Shown here one piece after another: positions 35,866 through 43,993 of a stretch of 64,000 nt of DNA; the stretch's first letter is position 1, and each line of letters starts with the position of its first letter. Position numbers and translations under genes: made by a program. This DNA is from Clostridiales bacterium. Its GTDB lineage: Bacteria; Bacillota; Clostridia; Oscillospirales; CAG-272. Under the pieces are notes generated by a model that saw nothing but the letters and a program-made list of their open reading frames with translations, did no database searches and was not told where the DNA came from. The stretch lies in NCBI GenBank assembly GCA_022793655.1, contig JAAWDG010000003.1, positions 54,531 to 118,530 on the forward strand, given 5' to 3'.

Positions 35866-36558
35866 TTATTTCAAAAATGTTACAGCCCGTTCCACTGCGT
35901 CTTTGGCATTGCCCCATGGTTCTTTGTCATAGCGATAGTCAAATTTCTTGCAAAACCAAGAAACATCTTCTTTCAGTTCACTCAAATAAGAAAGAGTCAG
36001 CTTCTCGAGCGTGCCATAAAATTCAGCAAACTGCTTTTTGCCAAGTGACCGGCGGCCCGCCTCGGCAAAGCGCTTGAAATGGGTCAGACATAAGTAGGGC
36101 TGCCCCTCTAATTTCCTTCTGAAATCTCGATCCTGCTCCCATAGATACACGGCGTTTTCCACCATCTTGGACAAAGATTCATCGATTCGCCGGCACACAT
36201 AACAGGTGGATGCCAGCCGATCAATGCGCTCGCCCGCCGTCTTTCCCTTGCCTTTGAGCGCAGCAAGCGGTCCCTCGGTCAACTCTTTTTTTAACTGCTC
36301 TAAATGGCTTTCTAACATCAGCGCCAGCCCTAACTTGTTCTTGGCATGGAGCATCATCTGATAATGATCTTGGCAAAAACCTTCTTCGTTGGTTTTGATG
36401 CGTACATCCGGCTCCATCATCGCCGCGCCCAAAATTGTATCCAACTCAATGGTTTGCAGTTTTTCATACAACCGGCAAAAAGGACAGTTTTGCGTCTCTT
36501 CTTGCAAGCCCGCCTCAAAGGCCTCGTTGACAGGAATTGTATAAATGGTCTCAAGCAT
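35866..36558 (-). CDS. DUF6062 family protein
   Basis: A 230-residue cytosolic, helical protein with two zinc-like Cys pairs: NCPFCRLYEKLQ near residue 24 and TCYVCRRIDESLSKM near 118, each followed by a CxxH-like element (GFCQDHYQMML, YLCLTHFKRF). This duplicated CxxC/CxxH layout is that of DUF6062, a Clostridia family of unknown function. AAGGAG precedes the ATG. Its start is divergent from and only 35 bp from the OGG-type glycosylase gene, whose promoter must lie over this gene's 5' end. Confidence 0.82.
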   Translation of the reverse strand: MLETIYTIPVNEAFEAGLQEETQNCPFCRLYEKLQTIELDTILGAAMMEPDVRIKTNEEGFCQDHYQMMLHAKNKLGLALMLESHLEQLKKELTEGPLAALKGKGKTAGERIDRLASTCYVCRRIDESLSKMVENAVYLWEQDRDFRRKLEGQPYLCLTHFKRFAEAGRRSLGKKQFAEFYGTLEKLTLSYLSELKEDVSWFCKKFDYRYDKEPWGNAKDAVERAVTFLK

Positions 36559-36586
36559 TGCTTTTTTCTCCTTCGTGTTCTATAAT
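36558..36586 (+). promoter_or_regulatory. Promoter of the glycosylase gene, near-leaderless
   Basis: -10 TATAAT (36581-36586) with a weak -35 TTGCTT (36558-36563) at 17 bp. The ATG at 36593 is only 6 nt after the -10, so the transcript probably starts at the start codon. Confidence 0.55.
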
Positions 36587-36592
36587 AATTGT

Positions 36593-37468
36593 ATGGAATA
36601 CACATATAATCACGGTGTTATCACCGTTTCACATTTACAAAATTACAATATCGATCAGATTTTTGATTGCGGCCAGTGCTTCCGCTTTGCAAAACGCGAG
36701 GACGGCGGGTGGACGGGCATTGCCTATCGTCGGCAGCTGACCCTGCGGCAGCCTGACAGCAGTACGCTGCAGATCAGCGGGATTGACGAAACCGCATTTA
36801 TGGACACTTTCGTTCGCTTTTTGTGCTTAGAAGATGACTACACCGCCATTCGTCATAACATTCGCGACCACTTTGGCCAAGACACCATCATGGAAACCGC
36901 TATGGCCTATGGTGAGGGAATCCGCCTTTTAAAGCAGGAGCCATGGGAGGCCCTTTGCTCGTTTATCATTTCACAAAACAATAACATTCCACGCATTAAG
37001 AAGTTGATTGAAACCCTCTGCCGACAGTGCGGCGAACCAATTGGGCCGGGACTATTCGCCTTTCCCACGCCGGGAGAACTGCTCGCGGCTGGTGAGACAA
37101 TGCTGCGGGCCTTGGGGGCTGGCTATCGCACGGCCTATTTACTGCGGACAGCCGAAAGCGTCCTAAACGGCTCGCTTGACTTGGCCGCCGTTCGTGCCCT
37201 TTCTACGAAAGAGGCAATCGAGGCGCTAACCAAACTGCATGGCGTAGGGCCCAAAGTAGCCGCTTGCGCACTGTTATTTGGCTTTGATAAGTTAGACTGT
37301 TTTCCGATCGATGTGTGGATCAAAAAGGTTCTGCATGAATATTACCATGACGCGTTAGATCTCACCCGGCTTGGGCCATACGCCGGCATCGCACAGCAAT
37401 ACTTATTTTACTATATAACAAAATCGCAAAAACAATTGCCGGCGTCCAAAGAGCGGGCCGCTATGTAA
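36593..37468 (+). CDS. 8-oxoguanine DNA glycosylase/AP lyase (OGG1-type)
   Basis: A 291-residue base-excision repair enzyme removing oxidised guanine. The N-terminal OGG domain (residues about 12-110) begins QIFDCGQCFRF; the HhH-GPD core follows with SFIISQNNNIPRIKKLIETL, and KLHGVGPKVAACALLFGF carries the catalytic Lys221, and PIDVWIKKV the activating Asp240. Length fits clostridial Ogg. ATG 36593 starts MEYTYNHGVITV; the frame extends upstream to 36545 over the promoter, so I reject the longer form. No ribosome site precedes the ATG, consistent with a leaderless message. Confidence 0.92.
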   Translation: MEYTYNHGVITVSHLQNYNIDQIFDCGQCFRFAKREDGGWTGIAYRRQLTLRQPDSSTLQISGIDETAFMDTFVRFLCLEDDYTAIRHNIRDHFGQDTIMETAMAYGEGIRLLKQEPWEALCSFIISQNNNIPRIKKLIETLCRQCGEPIGPGLFAFPTPGELLAAGETMLRALGAGYRTAYLLRTAESVLNGSLDLAAVRALSTKEAIEALTKLHGVGPKVAACALLFGFDKLDCFPIDVWIKKVLHEYYHDALDLTRLGPYAGIAQQYLFYYITKSQKQLPASKERAAM

Positions 37469-37950
37469 AAGGCCGCTATGCAAATAAAATTTTTCGATTG
37501 ATGATAAGACAGATAGATCATCACCTTGTCGGAGAACCGTACTGCCTTTTCAAGCAGAATGTGTGAGCCGCCCGAACCATTTGCCTGACCAGTGAAAATT
37601 CATAGGATTAATCCGTCAGGATTGTTCTTATGGTATTATATCTTTCCAAGAATACGCCGTTAGGCGCATTCTTATTATACCATTCTATTTCTATGTTCGC
37701 AAGAAAACTTGTTTTTCGTGTTGATAACATAAAACGTGCGATAGAAAGCTAACGATAATAAAAACGTCATTGCTATCCCATAAAACAAACCGCTGCCCCC
37801 CTTGCATCTATATCACAGATAAAGCCCCCCGCTCGCTATACGCGAGCGGGGGCTTATTATTTTTAATTTCATTTTTTAAGTAAACTTCGAACCGTCCAGG
37901 AAAATATGATATTTTTTATAAAGCTCAAATTTTTTCACTTTTTTTATAAA
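37469..37950. other. Gene-free intergenic region with hairpins
   Basis: No coding frame that I can support. Visible structures: CCTGAC..GTCAGG at about 37583-37620 enclosing AGGATTAATCC; an inverted repeat at 37630-37683 (ATGGTAT..ATACCAT with AAGAAT(A)CGCC..GGCG(C)ATTCTT inside), reminiscent of family S; and the terminator at 37822-37854. On the minus strand 37480-37610 keeps an open frame with protein-like sequence (GSGGSHILLEKAVRFSDKVM) but no start codon, so it may be a gene remnant or chance. The end is AT-rich and leads into the DUF1836 promoter. Confidence 0.45.
37822..37854. terminator. Strong intrinsic terminator
   Basis: AAGCCCCCCGCTCGC / GCGAGCGGGGGCTT around TATAC, followed by ATTATTTTT. 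Confidence 0.85.
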
Positions 37951-37955
37951 ACCTA

Positions 37956-37984
37956 TTGACAATCATATGCACACGTGATACAAT
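37956..37984 (+). promoter_or_regulatory. Promoter of the DUF1836 gene
   Basis: -35 TTGACA (37956-37961), 17-bp spacer, -10 TACAAT (37979-37984). The -10 lies inside a second inverted repeat, GTGATA..TATCAC. Confidence 0.8.
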
Positions 37985-37994
37985 CATATCACAA

Positions 37995-38022
37995 CGATAT
38001 AGGTTCGCGTGAACCTATATCG
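37995..38022. promoter_or_regulatory. Perfect 12-bp inverted repeat at the start of the DUF1836 transcript
   Basis: CGATATAGGTTC-GCGT-GAACCTATATCG lies between the predicted transcription start and the AGGAGG site at about 38027. It could be an operator or a 5'-UTR hairpin that shields or spaces the ribosome site. Confidence 0.75.
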
Positions 38023-38037
38023 AGATAGGAGGACCAC

Positions 38038-38607
38038 ATGGAAGAAATAAAGCTGCCCGGCACCACGCTGGCATATCCAAAAGGACAAGAGGACGTCTTT
38101 GCTGTCATTGAACCGGTTTTAACAGCAACAGGCGGTTTGACATTGCGGCAGGTCTGTGATCTAACAGGGTTGCCTGCCTCAACCATACAGAACTGGGTCA
38201 AACGAGGCTGGGTGGCCAGTACCGTCGGCAAGCGTTATGGCGAACGCCACCTCATGCGGATTCTCTTAATCAACATGATGAGAGACGCTATGCCGCTGGA
38301 GCGCATCGTCACGCTGATGGCTTATATTAATGGTTCGGTGGAAGACGAAGGGGACGATATCATCCCCGACCGGTTGCTCTACGCCATGCTGTGCCGCATT
38401 TTACGGGACACGTTAGACAAGGGTTCCTTCGATGAGGCAACGATTCATCGGCGGACGCTGCAGGCGGTGGACGACTATCCCTGTACCTCCCAAACGGCCA
38501 AAGAAAAGCTCATCAAAACATTGCTTATTATGACCTGGGCTTCGCTTAGTTCCTTTTGTCGCCAGAAGAGCGAGCAAGCTTTTCAGGACAGAGACACAAA
38601 CGAATAA
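38038..38607 (+). CDS. DUF1836 family putative DNA-binding protein
   Basis: A 189-residue protein. The N-terminal winged/MerR-like helix-turn-helix reads GGLTLRQVCDLTGLPASTIQ followed by NWVKRGWVASTVGKRYGERH, and the DUF1836 core is LMRILLINMMRDAMPLERIV then TLMAYINGSVEDEGDDIIPD. The C-terminus is helical. DUF1836 proteins are Clostridia/Bacilli regulators of unknown targets. AGGAGG lies 5-6 bases from the ATG. The strong promoter and perfect palindrome upstream suggest autoregulation. Prohibitin-like gene 41 bp downstream, same strand. Confidence 0.85.
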   Translation: MEEIKLPGTTLAYPKGQEDVFAVIEPVLTATGGLTLRQVCDLTGLPASTIQNWVKRGWVASTVGKRYGERHLMRILLINMMRDAMPLERIVTLMAYINGSVEDEGDDIIPDRLLYAMLCRILRDTLDKGSFDEATIHRRTLQAVDDYPCTSQTAKEKLIKTLLIMTWASLSSFCRQKSEQAFQDRDTNE

Positions 38608-38648
38608 AACAAAAAATATATTATAAATAGAAGAAAGTAGGTATTACA

Positions 38649-39485
38649 ATGACGAAATCAATGACGAAAAAAACAATCATCGGGGTGACTGTTGTCTTGC
38701 TGTTGGTCGCTTTGGCGGCCGCAAGCGTGGTCATCGTGCCGGCCGGCAGCACCGGCGTGGTCGTAACCTTGGGTAAAGTATCAGAGAATGTCTTGTCTGA
38801 GGGATTGCACTTTAAAATTCCATTTATCCAAACCGTAGAGAAAATGACCAACAAGATTCAAAAAGAAGAGGTTGAGGCAGCTGCTGTTTCAAAAGACTTA
38901 CAGACAGTAAACAGCGTGATTGCCGTAAACTTCCGCATTGGACCGAACGACAACGCCAAGATTTACAAAAACATTGGCCGCGACTATCAAACCATTGTAC
39001 TGCTGCCGGCCGTGCAGGAGAGCATTAAGTCGGTCAGCGCCCGATACACCGCCGAAGAGCTGATCACCATGCGCAACCAGGTAGGTGAAGAGACCAAAGC
39101 CTCCCTTGAAGAAAAGGTGCAGGAATACGGCATTATCATTGATAAATTCAACATTATCAACTTTGATTTCTCCAGCGAGTTTAATAACGCCATCGAAGCA
39201 AAACAGGTGGCTGAACAGAACTTGTTGAAAACCAAAACCGAGCAAGAGCAAGCCATCGTTGTTGCCGAGGCCGAAGCAAAACAGCGCATCATCACCGCCG
39301 AAGCCGAGGCAGAGGCGATTGCCGCCAAAGCAAAGGCCCAGTCAGACGCCAACAAACTGTTAGCCCAGTCGCTTAGCGATCTGATTGTCGAATATGAAAA
39401 GGTACAGAAGTGGGATGGTAAAATGCCCGCGGTTACCGGTGGCTCTGCCTTTGTTGATATGGGCCCCATTGATTCGGCCGATTAA
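38649..39485 (+). CDS. Prohibitin/SPFH-domain membrane protein
   Basis: A 278-residue SPFH (band 7) protein, prohibitin type. N-terminal membrane anchor TIIGVTVVLLLVALAAASVVI, then VPAGSTGVVVTLGKVSENVL, SEGLHFKIPFIQTVEKM, the band 7 body, and a long charged/Ala-rich helix (VVAEAEAKQRIITAEAEAEA) that oligomerises into a ring. Such proteins form membrane scaffolds around proteases such as FtsH. Follows the DUF1836 gene and ends at a terminator. Confidence 0.9.
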   Translation: MTKSMTKKTIIGVTVVLLLVALAAASVVIVPAGSTGVVVTLGKVSENVLSEGLHFKIPFIQTVEKMTNKIQKEEVEAAAVSKDLQTVNSVIAVNFRIGPNDNAKIYKNIGRDYQTIVLLPAVQESIKSVSARYTAEELITMRNQVGEETKASLEEKVQEYGIIIDKFNIINFDFSSEFNNAIEAKQVAEQNLLKTKTEQEQAIVVAEAEAKQRIITAEAEAEAIAAKAKAQSDANKLLAQSLSDLIVEYEKVQKWDGKMPAVTGGSAFVDMGPIDSAD

Positions 39486-39504
39486 CAATTGTATAGAAAC
39501 AACA

Positions 39505-39530
39505 AAAACCGCCAAAAGGCGGTTTTTGCT
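39505..39530. terminator. Terminator after the prohibitin gene
   Basis: AAAACCGCC / GGCGGTTTTT around AAAA, 20 bp after the stop; symmetrical, so also usable for the minus-strand DUF4097 gene. Confidence 0.82.
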
Positions 39531-39593
39531 TTTATAAGGTGAATGAAAGATCTGTATTTCCGTTTAGTCTTGCCTATCGACGGTTGGTTTTAT

Positions 39594-40505
39594 TTACGCA
39601 TCAATATCAATGCGAATGTCCCCGCTGGTCGTTTGAATCTTACATTCGCCGGCCCCCTCTTTGGATAGGGGTGTGTGAACGCTGCCGCTGGTGGTATGCG
39701 TGATAAAATACTTATCGCTAAACAGGGTTCCCTTTACATCCCCGCTGGTGGTTTTGATAAAGAAGGAATCAGCGTCTGCTCCGCGAAGGCGAATGTCCCC
39801 ACTGACCGAGATAAACTCAGCGTGGCCGGTGGCCGTGACGGCCTCTGTTTTAATACTGCCGCTGGTGGTTTTGAGCATGAGTTCGGCCGCGCTAATCTCA
39901 GTCAGCGATAAGTCACCGCTGGTGGAACGAACCTCTGCCATCTTTGGCTCAATCTCTCGCAGCGTAATGTCTCCGCTTGTCGTCTTGACAAAGAGGTCCC
40001 CCTGCACGCGGCTGGCAAAGGTAATGTCGCCGCTGGTACTTTGCAGCTTTGCCTCACTGAATCGAAAGGAATCAGCAACCGAGATCTCGCCGCTGACCGT
40101 TTTAATCGAAAGAGATTCATACTCTTTTTCGGCAAGATAGATAGTAACCGTGTTATTTTGCGCCCACCAAATGCCAAAATGCTTATACCAAGGGCGCTGG
40201 TCCTTGCGGGTGACGGTTAGTGTGTCCCCTTGCACCGAGATGGTGTTGACGATATCCTCGTTTTCATAACAGACCACCCGGCTGGGGCCGTTTTCGACAG
40301 GGACGAGCATGACGTCGCACTCAATATCATTGATGTCAATATTGTGGAAGCTTTCGCTCACTTCATAGGTTTTTTCTTCAAATTTCATTGTGTTGATCCT
40401 CGTAAAATCAAATTGTATGAGCAGGCAGGCGGCAAAAACGATGACGATGCCCACCCCGCCGCAGATGGCCGCTGTGATCAGGGCGATTTTCTTGTTATGG
40501 CTCAT
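39594..40505 (-). CDS. DUF4097 beta-repeat membrane protein
   Basis: A 303-residue protein with an N-terminal membrane segment (KIALITAAICGGVGIVIVFAACLLI) and an extracellular DUF4097 right-handed beta structure: about eight short repeats of the type TTSGDI (VKTTSGDITL, RSTSGDLSL, KTTSGSIKT, SVSGDIRL, KTTSGDVKG, HTTSGSVHT, QTTSGDIRI). The start overlaps the stop of the DUF1700 gene by 4 bp (ATGA). The PadR-DUF1700-DUF4097 trio is a recurrent Firmicute module believed to respond to envelope stress. Confidence 0.88.
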   Translation of the reverse strand: MSHNKKIALITAAICGGVGIVIVFAACLLIQFDFTRINTMKFEEKTYEVSESFHNIDINDIECDVMLVPVENGPSRVVCYENEDIVNTISVQGDTLTVTRKDQRPWYKHFGIWWAQNNTVTIYLAEKEYESLSIKTVSGEISVADSFRFSEAKLQSTSGDITFASRVQGDLFVKTTSGDITLREIEPKMAEVRSTSGDLSLTEISAAELMLKTTSGSIKTEAVTATGHAEFISVSGDIRLRGADADSFFIKTTSGDVKGTLFSDKYFITHTTSGSVHTPLSKEGAGECKIQTTSGDIRIDIDA

Positions 40506-41101
40506 TTTGCGCCTCCTTTTTTCAAAATCCAGCGTTTAAGCCGGATGACAAATTTTTTACTGAGTTTTATGACGCCGCGGGCTACCTTGTTGCATCCGAA
40601 AAAGAATGGAATGGCGATACCGATACCAATGAGGCCAGCGCCAAAGAAAAACAGCGCCTGAATCGGCTGACCGGTACACAGAAGAAAAATGCTGTTGATA
40701 ACACCAAGGCTGGCGCAGGCAAAAACAAGATCCGCCGCGTAGAGCAGCAGCACGAAAGACCAGATCAAAATATAAATGCCGAATAACAATGCGGCAGCCC
40801 CAAGCAGCAGAGAGCCCCAAATAGGCGAGCCAATGACCAGCAAAGTTATTTCCCAAGGGCGCATGCCGCGTTTCACCGGGTAGGTTGATTTAATGAGTTG
40901 TGCAAGCGATGTGTCGGTTAAAATTTGCGCGATAATATCCGAAACGGGGCCCAGGGCCTGAATCGCCTGTTCTTCGGTTAAGCCTTCTTCGATACGGTCG
41001 TCAATCATTTCACGATAATAATCAATCGTCGGTTCTAAATCTCGTTGGTTTAATCCTGACATGCCTTCTTGTATGGCAGCTAAGAATTGTTCCTTGTTCA
41101 T
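40502..41101 (-). CDS. DUF1700 (HAAS) membrane protein
   Basis: A 199-residue protein. The N-terminal HAAS domain reads MNKEQFLAAIQEGMSGLNQR then DYYREMIDDRIEEGLTEEQA and IQALGPVSDI; four hydrophobic segments follow (TLLVIGSPIWGSLLLGAAALLF, ILIWSFVLLLYAADLVFACASL and others) and a basic tail. HAAS domains bind PadR regulators or relay membrane state to them. ATG 41101 has AAAGGA upstream; the longer frame to 41194 overlaps the padR stop and has no site. Middle gene of the padR operon. Confidence 0.88.
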   Translation of the reverse strand: MNKEQFLAAIQEGMSGLNQRDLEPTIDYYREMIDDRIEEGLTEEQAIQALGPVSDIIAQILTDTSLAQLIKSTYPVKRGMRPWEITLLVIGSPIWGSLLLGAAALLFGIYILIWSFVLLLYAADLVFACASLGVINSIFLLCTGQPIQALFFFGAGLIGIGIAIPFFFGCNKVARGVIKLSKKFVIRLKRWILKKGGAK

Positions 41102-41178
41102 AAAAAGAGGGTCCTTTCTTTTATATTTGCGTTGGATTTTGTTTGGGCGGGCTGTCAATACGACTACTAGTCGGACTA

Positions 41179-41514
41179 TTAGTCGGACTGGCACTCGTCA
41201 CTCGTCATATCCTCACGGGTTACATATTGATAAATGGAGGTCATTTCTTTCCATTCATTGACGAAATCAGCAAGACGGGCAAGGCCGGCCCCGGTGATAT
41301 GATAATATTTTCGCAGTCGTCCGTTGTGTTCTGATGCGTGTACCTGCAAATAGTCTAACGCTTCTAACCTTTTCAAAATCGGATACAGGGTTGATTCGGA
41401 AATATTGACATAAGGCTGCATATCTTTGATAATCTGATAGCCATAAGAAGGCTCGTTCTTGATGGCGGCCAGCACACAAACGTCCAACAGGCCTCGTTTG
41501 AGTTGTATATCCAT
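41179..41514 (-). CDS. PadR family transcriptional regulator
   Basis: A 111-residue PadR-type winged helix: KRGLLDVCVLAAIKNEPSYG then YQIIKDMQPYVNISESTLYP and ILKRLEALDYLQVHASEHNG, with the short C-terminal dimerisation helix (GLARLADFVNEWKEMTSIYQY). It likely represses its own operon through the palindrome that covers the promoter spacer and -10. First gene of padR-DUF1700-DUF4097; 77 bp separate it from DUF1700. Confidence 0.93.
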   Translation of the reverse strand: MDIQLKRGLLDVCVLAAIKNEPSYGYQIIKDMQPYVNISESTLYPILKRLEALDYLQVHASEHNGRLRKYYHITGAGLARLADFVNEWKEMTSIYQYVTREDMTSDECQSD

Positions 41515-41530
41515 TCATACCTCCTTTCGC

Positions 41531-41557
41531 ATAATACTATACACCGCATAGTATTAT
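41531..41557. promoter_or_regulatory. PadR operator
   Basis: Perfect inverted repeat ATAATACTAT-N7-ATAGTATTAT, 17 bp upstream of the padR start and overlapping its promoter. ATACT..AGTAT half-sites are usual for PadR proteins. Confidence 0.8.
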
Positions 41558-41564
41558 TTGTCAA
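41536..41564 (-). promoter_or_regulatory. padR promoter
   Basis: Minus strand: -35 TTGACA (41564-41559), 17-bp spacer, -10 TATAGT (41541-41536); spacer and -10 are inside the operator. Confidence 0.8.
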
Positions 41565-41630
41565 GCGTTTTTTTGCATTTATTTACACTTTTTTTGAGGA
41601 CAAGCCGACAAGAATCGCGCAAAGCGCCTT

Positions 41631-41659
41631 TTGACAAGCAAATTCGGCCGTGCTATAAT
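41631..41659 (+). promoter_or_regulatory. Promoter of the ACT-domain gene
   Basis: -35 TTGACA (41631-41636), 17-bp spacer, extended -10 TGCTATAAT (41654-41659). Confidence 0.85.
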
Positions 41660-41692
41660 CAAACCACCGAGACACAAAAGAAAGGTAATTTC

Positions 41693-42058
41693 ATGAAACT
41701 TAAAATATTGCCCTATGAGCTGACCGTGTGCAAGCTTCACGCAGCCGCAGAGATCGACTTGCGTCATGAATTTTATTTCATCGCCAAGACAGAAGAGGAA
41801 CTGTCGCTCGTATGCAAAACCCAAGAGGTCCCTGCTGTCACAACCGCACGCGAAGATGGCTGGCGGGCATTTTATATCCAAGGGATGCTTGATTTTTCGC
41901 TCATCGGCATTTTATCCGACCTGTCCGGGCGATTGGCAGAAAATAAAATCGGCATTTTTGCGGTATCGACCTTTAACACCGATTACATACTTGTCAAGAA
42001 GGAACAGTTTGCGAAGGCCATAGCGGTACTAAAAGCCGCGGGGTATGAAATTATATAA
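41693..42058 (+). CDS. ACT domain-containing protein (CASTOR-like)
   Basis: A 121-residue protein with two ACT-like halves: KILPYELTVCKLHAAAEIDL followed by EFYFIAKTEEELSLVCKTQ, then MLDFSLIGILSDLSGRLAEN and IGIFAVSTFNTDYILVKKEQ. This is the small ACT_7/CASTOR-type family that probably binds amino acids. ATG 41693 follows AAAGG; the frame extends upstream to 41558 through the promoter. Monocistronic with an excellent promoter; target unknown. Confidence 0.85.
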   Translation: MKLKILPYELTVCKLHAAAEIDLRHEFYFIAKTEEELSLVCKTQEVPAVTTAREDGWRAFYIQGMLDFSLIGILSDLSGRLAENKIGIFAVSTFNTDYILVKKEQFAKAIAVLKAAGYEII

Positions 42059-42123
42059 CGCTGCGCCAAAAAGCGCGCCGGCCGTTCTCCTTCACCAGCC
42101 GGCATCCCCTGTCATAAAAAATA

Positions 42124-42160
42124 AAAAACTCCCTGTTTGCCACCGCAAACAGGGGGTTTT
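42124..42160. terminator. Bidirectional terminator
   Basis: AAACTCCCTGTTTGC / GCAAACAGGGGGTTTT around CACC, between the ACT gene (+) and pdxT (-). A short array of TTTACGGCG/TTTATGGCG/TTTACGACG repeats follows. Confidence 0.85.
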
Positions 42161-42203
42161 GACGCCTTTACGGCGCCTTTATGGCGTCTTTACGACGCGT
42201 CTT

Positions 42204-42776
42204 TTATCGTTTCTTTTCGATCATGTCGACAAAATATCGGTGCACCGATACATCTTCATTGAGTTCGGGATGGAATGCCGTCACCAGCTGATTGTCCTGT
42301 CTTGCGGCCACGATGTGTCCGCCGACCTCAGCCAACACCTGGCCCTTGCCCGACACCGCCGCGATATACGGCGCGCGGATAAAGGTCATGGGAATGGTGC
42401 CAATGTCCTTGCAGGCGGCTTCGGTATAAAAGCTGCCTAATTGCCGACCATAGGCATTGCGCACAGCGGTCATCTGCATGGTAGCAAAGTGCAGCCGGTC
42501 GTCGTTTTCAATCTTATCCGCTAACAAAAGCAGACCGGCGCAGGTACCGAACACCGGTAAGCCGGCCTCAATTTTTGCCTTTAACGGCGCAAACAGACCG
42601 AGTTCCCGTAACAGTTTGCCCTGTACGGTACTTTCGCCGCCGGGAATAATCAGTCCGTCAAAGGGCTTTTCAATATCCCGCAGTTGGCGGATCTCGAAGG
42701 CAGAAACGCCTACCCTTGCCAACATCTGTTCGTGCTCAATAAACGCCCCCTGCAGGGCCAGTACCGCAATTTGCAT
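42204..42776 (-). CDS. pdxT: Pyridoxal 5'-phosphate synthase glutaminase subunit
   Basis: A 190-residue class I glutaminase delivering ammonia to PdxS. Motifs: VLALQGAFIEHEQML at the N-terminus, LIIPGGESTVQGKLL (oxyanion region), GTCAGLLLLA with nucleophile Cys79, RAPYIAAV, and TAFHPEL with the His and Glu of the triad near 168-170. Lies 3 bp after pdxS. Confidence 0.96.
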   Translation of the reverse strand: MQIAVLALQGAFIEHEQMLARVGVSAFEIRQLRDIEKPFDGLIIPGGESTVQGKLLRELGLFAPLKAKIEAGLPVFGTCAGLLLLADKIENDDRLHFATMQMTAVRNAYGRQLGSFYTEAACKDIGTIPMTFIRAPYIAAVSGKGQVLAEVGGHIVAARQDNQLVTAFHPELNEDVSVHRYFVDMIEKKR

Positions 42777-42779
42777 GAA

Positions 42780-43655
42780 TTATTTGCCTCTTTCCGCCAT
42801 TAAAAGTTCAATTTCCTGTTCGTTGATGCCGACCATGGCCTCGCCCAAATCCTCAGAAAGAGAAGCCAGCATAGCCGCGTCGGTAAAGTTGGTTACCGCC
42901 TTGACAATGGCGGCCGCACGTTTTTCCGGATTGCCCGATTTAAAGATACCCGAGCCGACAAACACACCCTCAGCGCCAAGCTGCATCATCAACGCCGCGT
43001 CGGCAGGCGTAGCCACGCCGCCCGCTGCAAAATTGACCACCGGCAGCTTTTTATGCTCGTGGACGTAAACCACCAGCTCATAGGGCACTTGCAGCAGTTT
43101 GGCCGTATCGAACAGTTCGTCCTCGGCCATAGCGCCAATGCGGCGGATTTCTGATTGCATCATCCGCATATGGCGGACGGCCTGCACCACATCGCCTGTG
43201 CCCGGTTCGCCCTTGGTACGAATCATCGCCGCGCCCTCGTTAATCCGGCGCAGGGCTTCGCCTAAGTCCTTGGCGCCGCAGACAAACGGCACGTCGAACT
43301 TGGTTTTGTCAATATGATATTTATCGTCAGCGGGCGAGAGCACCTCGCTCTCGTCGATATAGTCAATCTCAATGGCCTGTAAAATCTGGGCCTCAGCAAA
43401 ATGGCCAATGCGGCATTTCGCCATGACCGGAATGGAAACCGCCTGTTGAATGCCTTTGATCATCTTGGGGTCGCTCATACGAGAAACGCCGCCCGCCGCC
43501 CGTATATCGGCCGGAATGCGTTCGAGCGCCATGACCGCGCATGCACCGGCGGCCTCTGCGATTTTCGCCTGCTCGGGGGTGGTGACATCCATAATGACTC
43601 CGCCTTTGAGCATCTGCGCCAAATTTTTGTTGAGTTCAAATCGATTGTTTTCCAT
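42780..43655 (-). CDS. pdxS: Pyridoxal 5'-phosphate synthase synthase subunit
   Basis: A 291-residue (beta/alpha)8 PLP synthase that condenses ribose 5-phosphate, glyceraldehyde 3-phosphate and ammonia. Highly conserved blocks: [60 protein letters not shown] (catalytic Lys), [20 protein letters not shown] (second Lys) and [28 protein letters not shown] precedes the ATG. Complete and canonical; forms the dodecamer with PdxT. Confidence 0.97.
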   Translation of the reverse strand: MENNRFELNKNLAQMLKGGVIMDVTTPEQAKIAEAAGACAVMALERIPADIRAAGGVSRMSDPKMIKGIQQAVSIPVMAKCRIGHFAEAQILQAIEIDYIDESEVLSPADDKYHIDKTKFDVPFVCGAKDLGEALRRINEGAAMIRTKGEPGTGDVVQAVRHMRMMQSEIRRIGAMAEDELFDTAKLLQVPYELVVYVHEHKKLPVVNFAAGGVATPADAALMMQLGAEGVFVGSGIFKSGNPEKRAAAIVKAVTNFTDAAMLASLSEDLGEAMVGINEQEIELLMAERGK

Positions 43656-43725
43656 GTTTGTTTCCTCTTTTCCGTGGTTCTGCTGGGTATTGTTTTGATT
43701 GTATCCATTAAATCACATCGTTGTT

Positions 43726-43835
43726 TTTATGGCAGCATAAGCCTTTCCGGCGCTGTTAAAATTTCGCTTTAGAAAGCGAAAAGCTAAACTTGATAAAACA
43801 ATTTGTCAGGCTTATCCTTAGCATTTTATAATAAC
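43726..43835. repeat. Family S-like hairpin repeat, locus E
   Basis: ATAAGCCT..AGGCTTAT encloses TTTCGCTTTAGAAAGCGAAA and AAGCTAAACTT. It has the size and spacer words of family S but diverged stems. It lies upstream of pdxS, where a promoter is also expected. Confidence 0.5.
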
Positions 43836-43993
43836 ACATTTTTCATATATTTTCAAGAAAAGATGACAATGAGCTTATGATTTTTGTTGGAAAAATGGTT
43901 AGTCCATACAGGGGTTATGTTTATGGTGGGTGCCAAACCGCACCGGTTGGCTATGTTTCGCAGGGGTTTTGCCCCTGCGATCCTGCAACACAA

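Noticed and set aside
37497..37640. 6S RNA or tmRNA
   Set aside because: No tRNA-like ends, no central bubble with long flanking stems, and no tag reading frame could be recognised.
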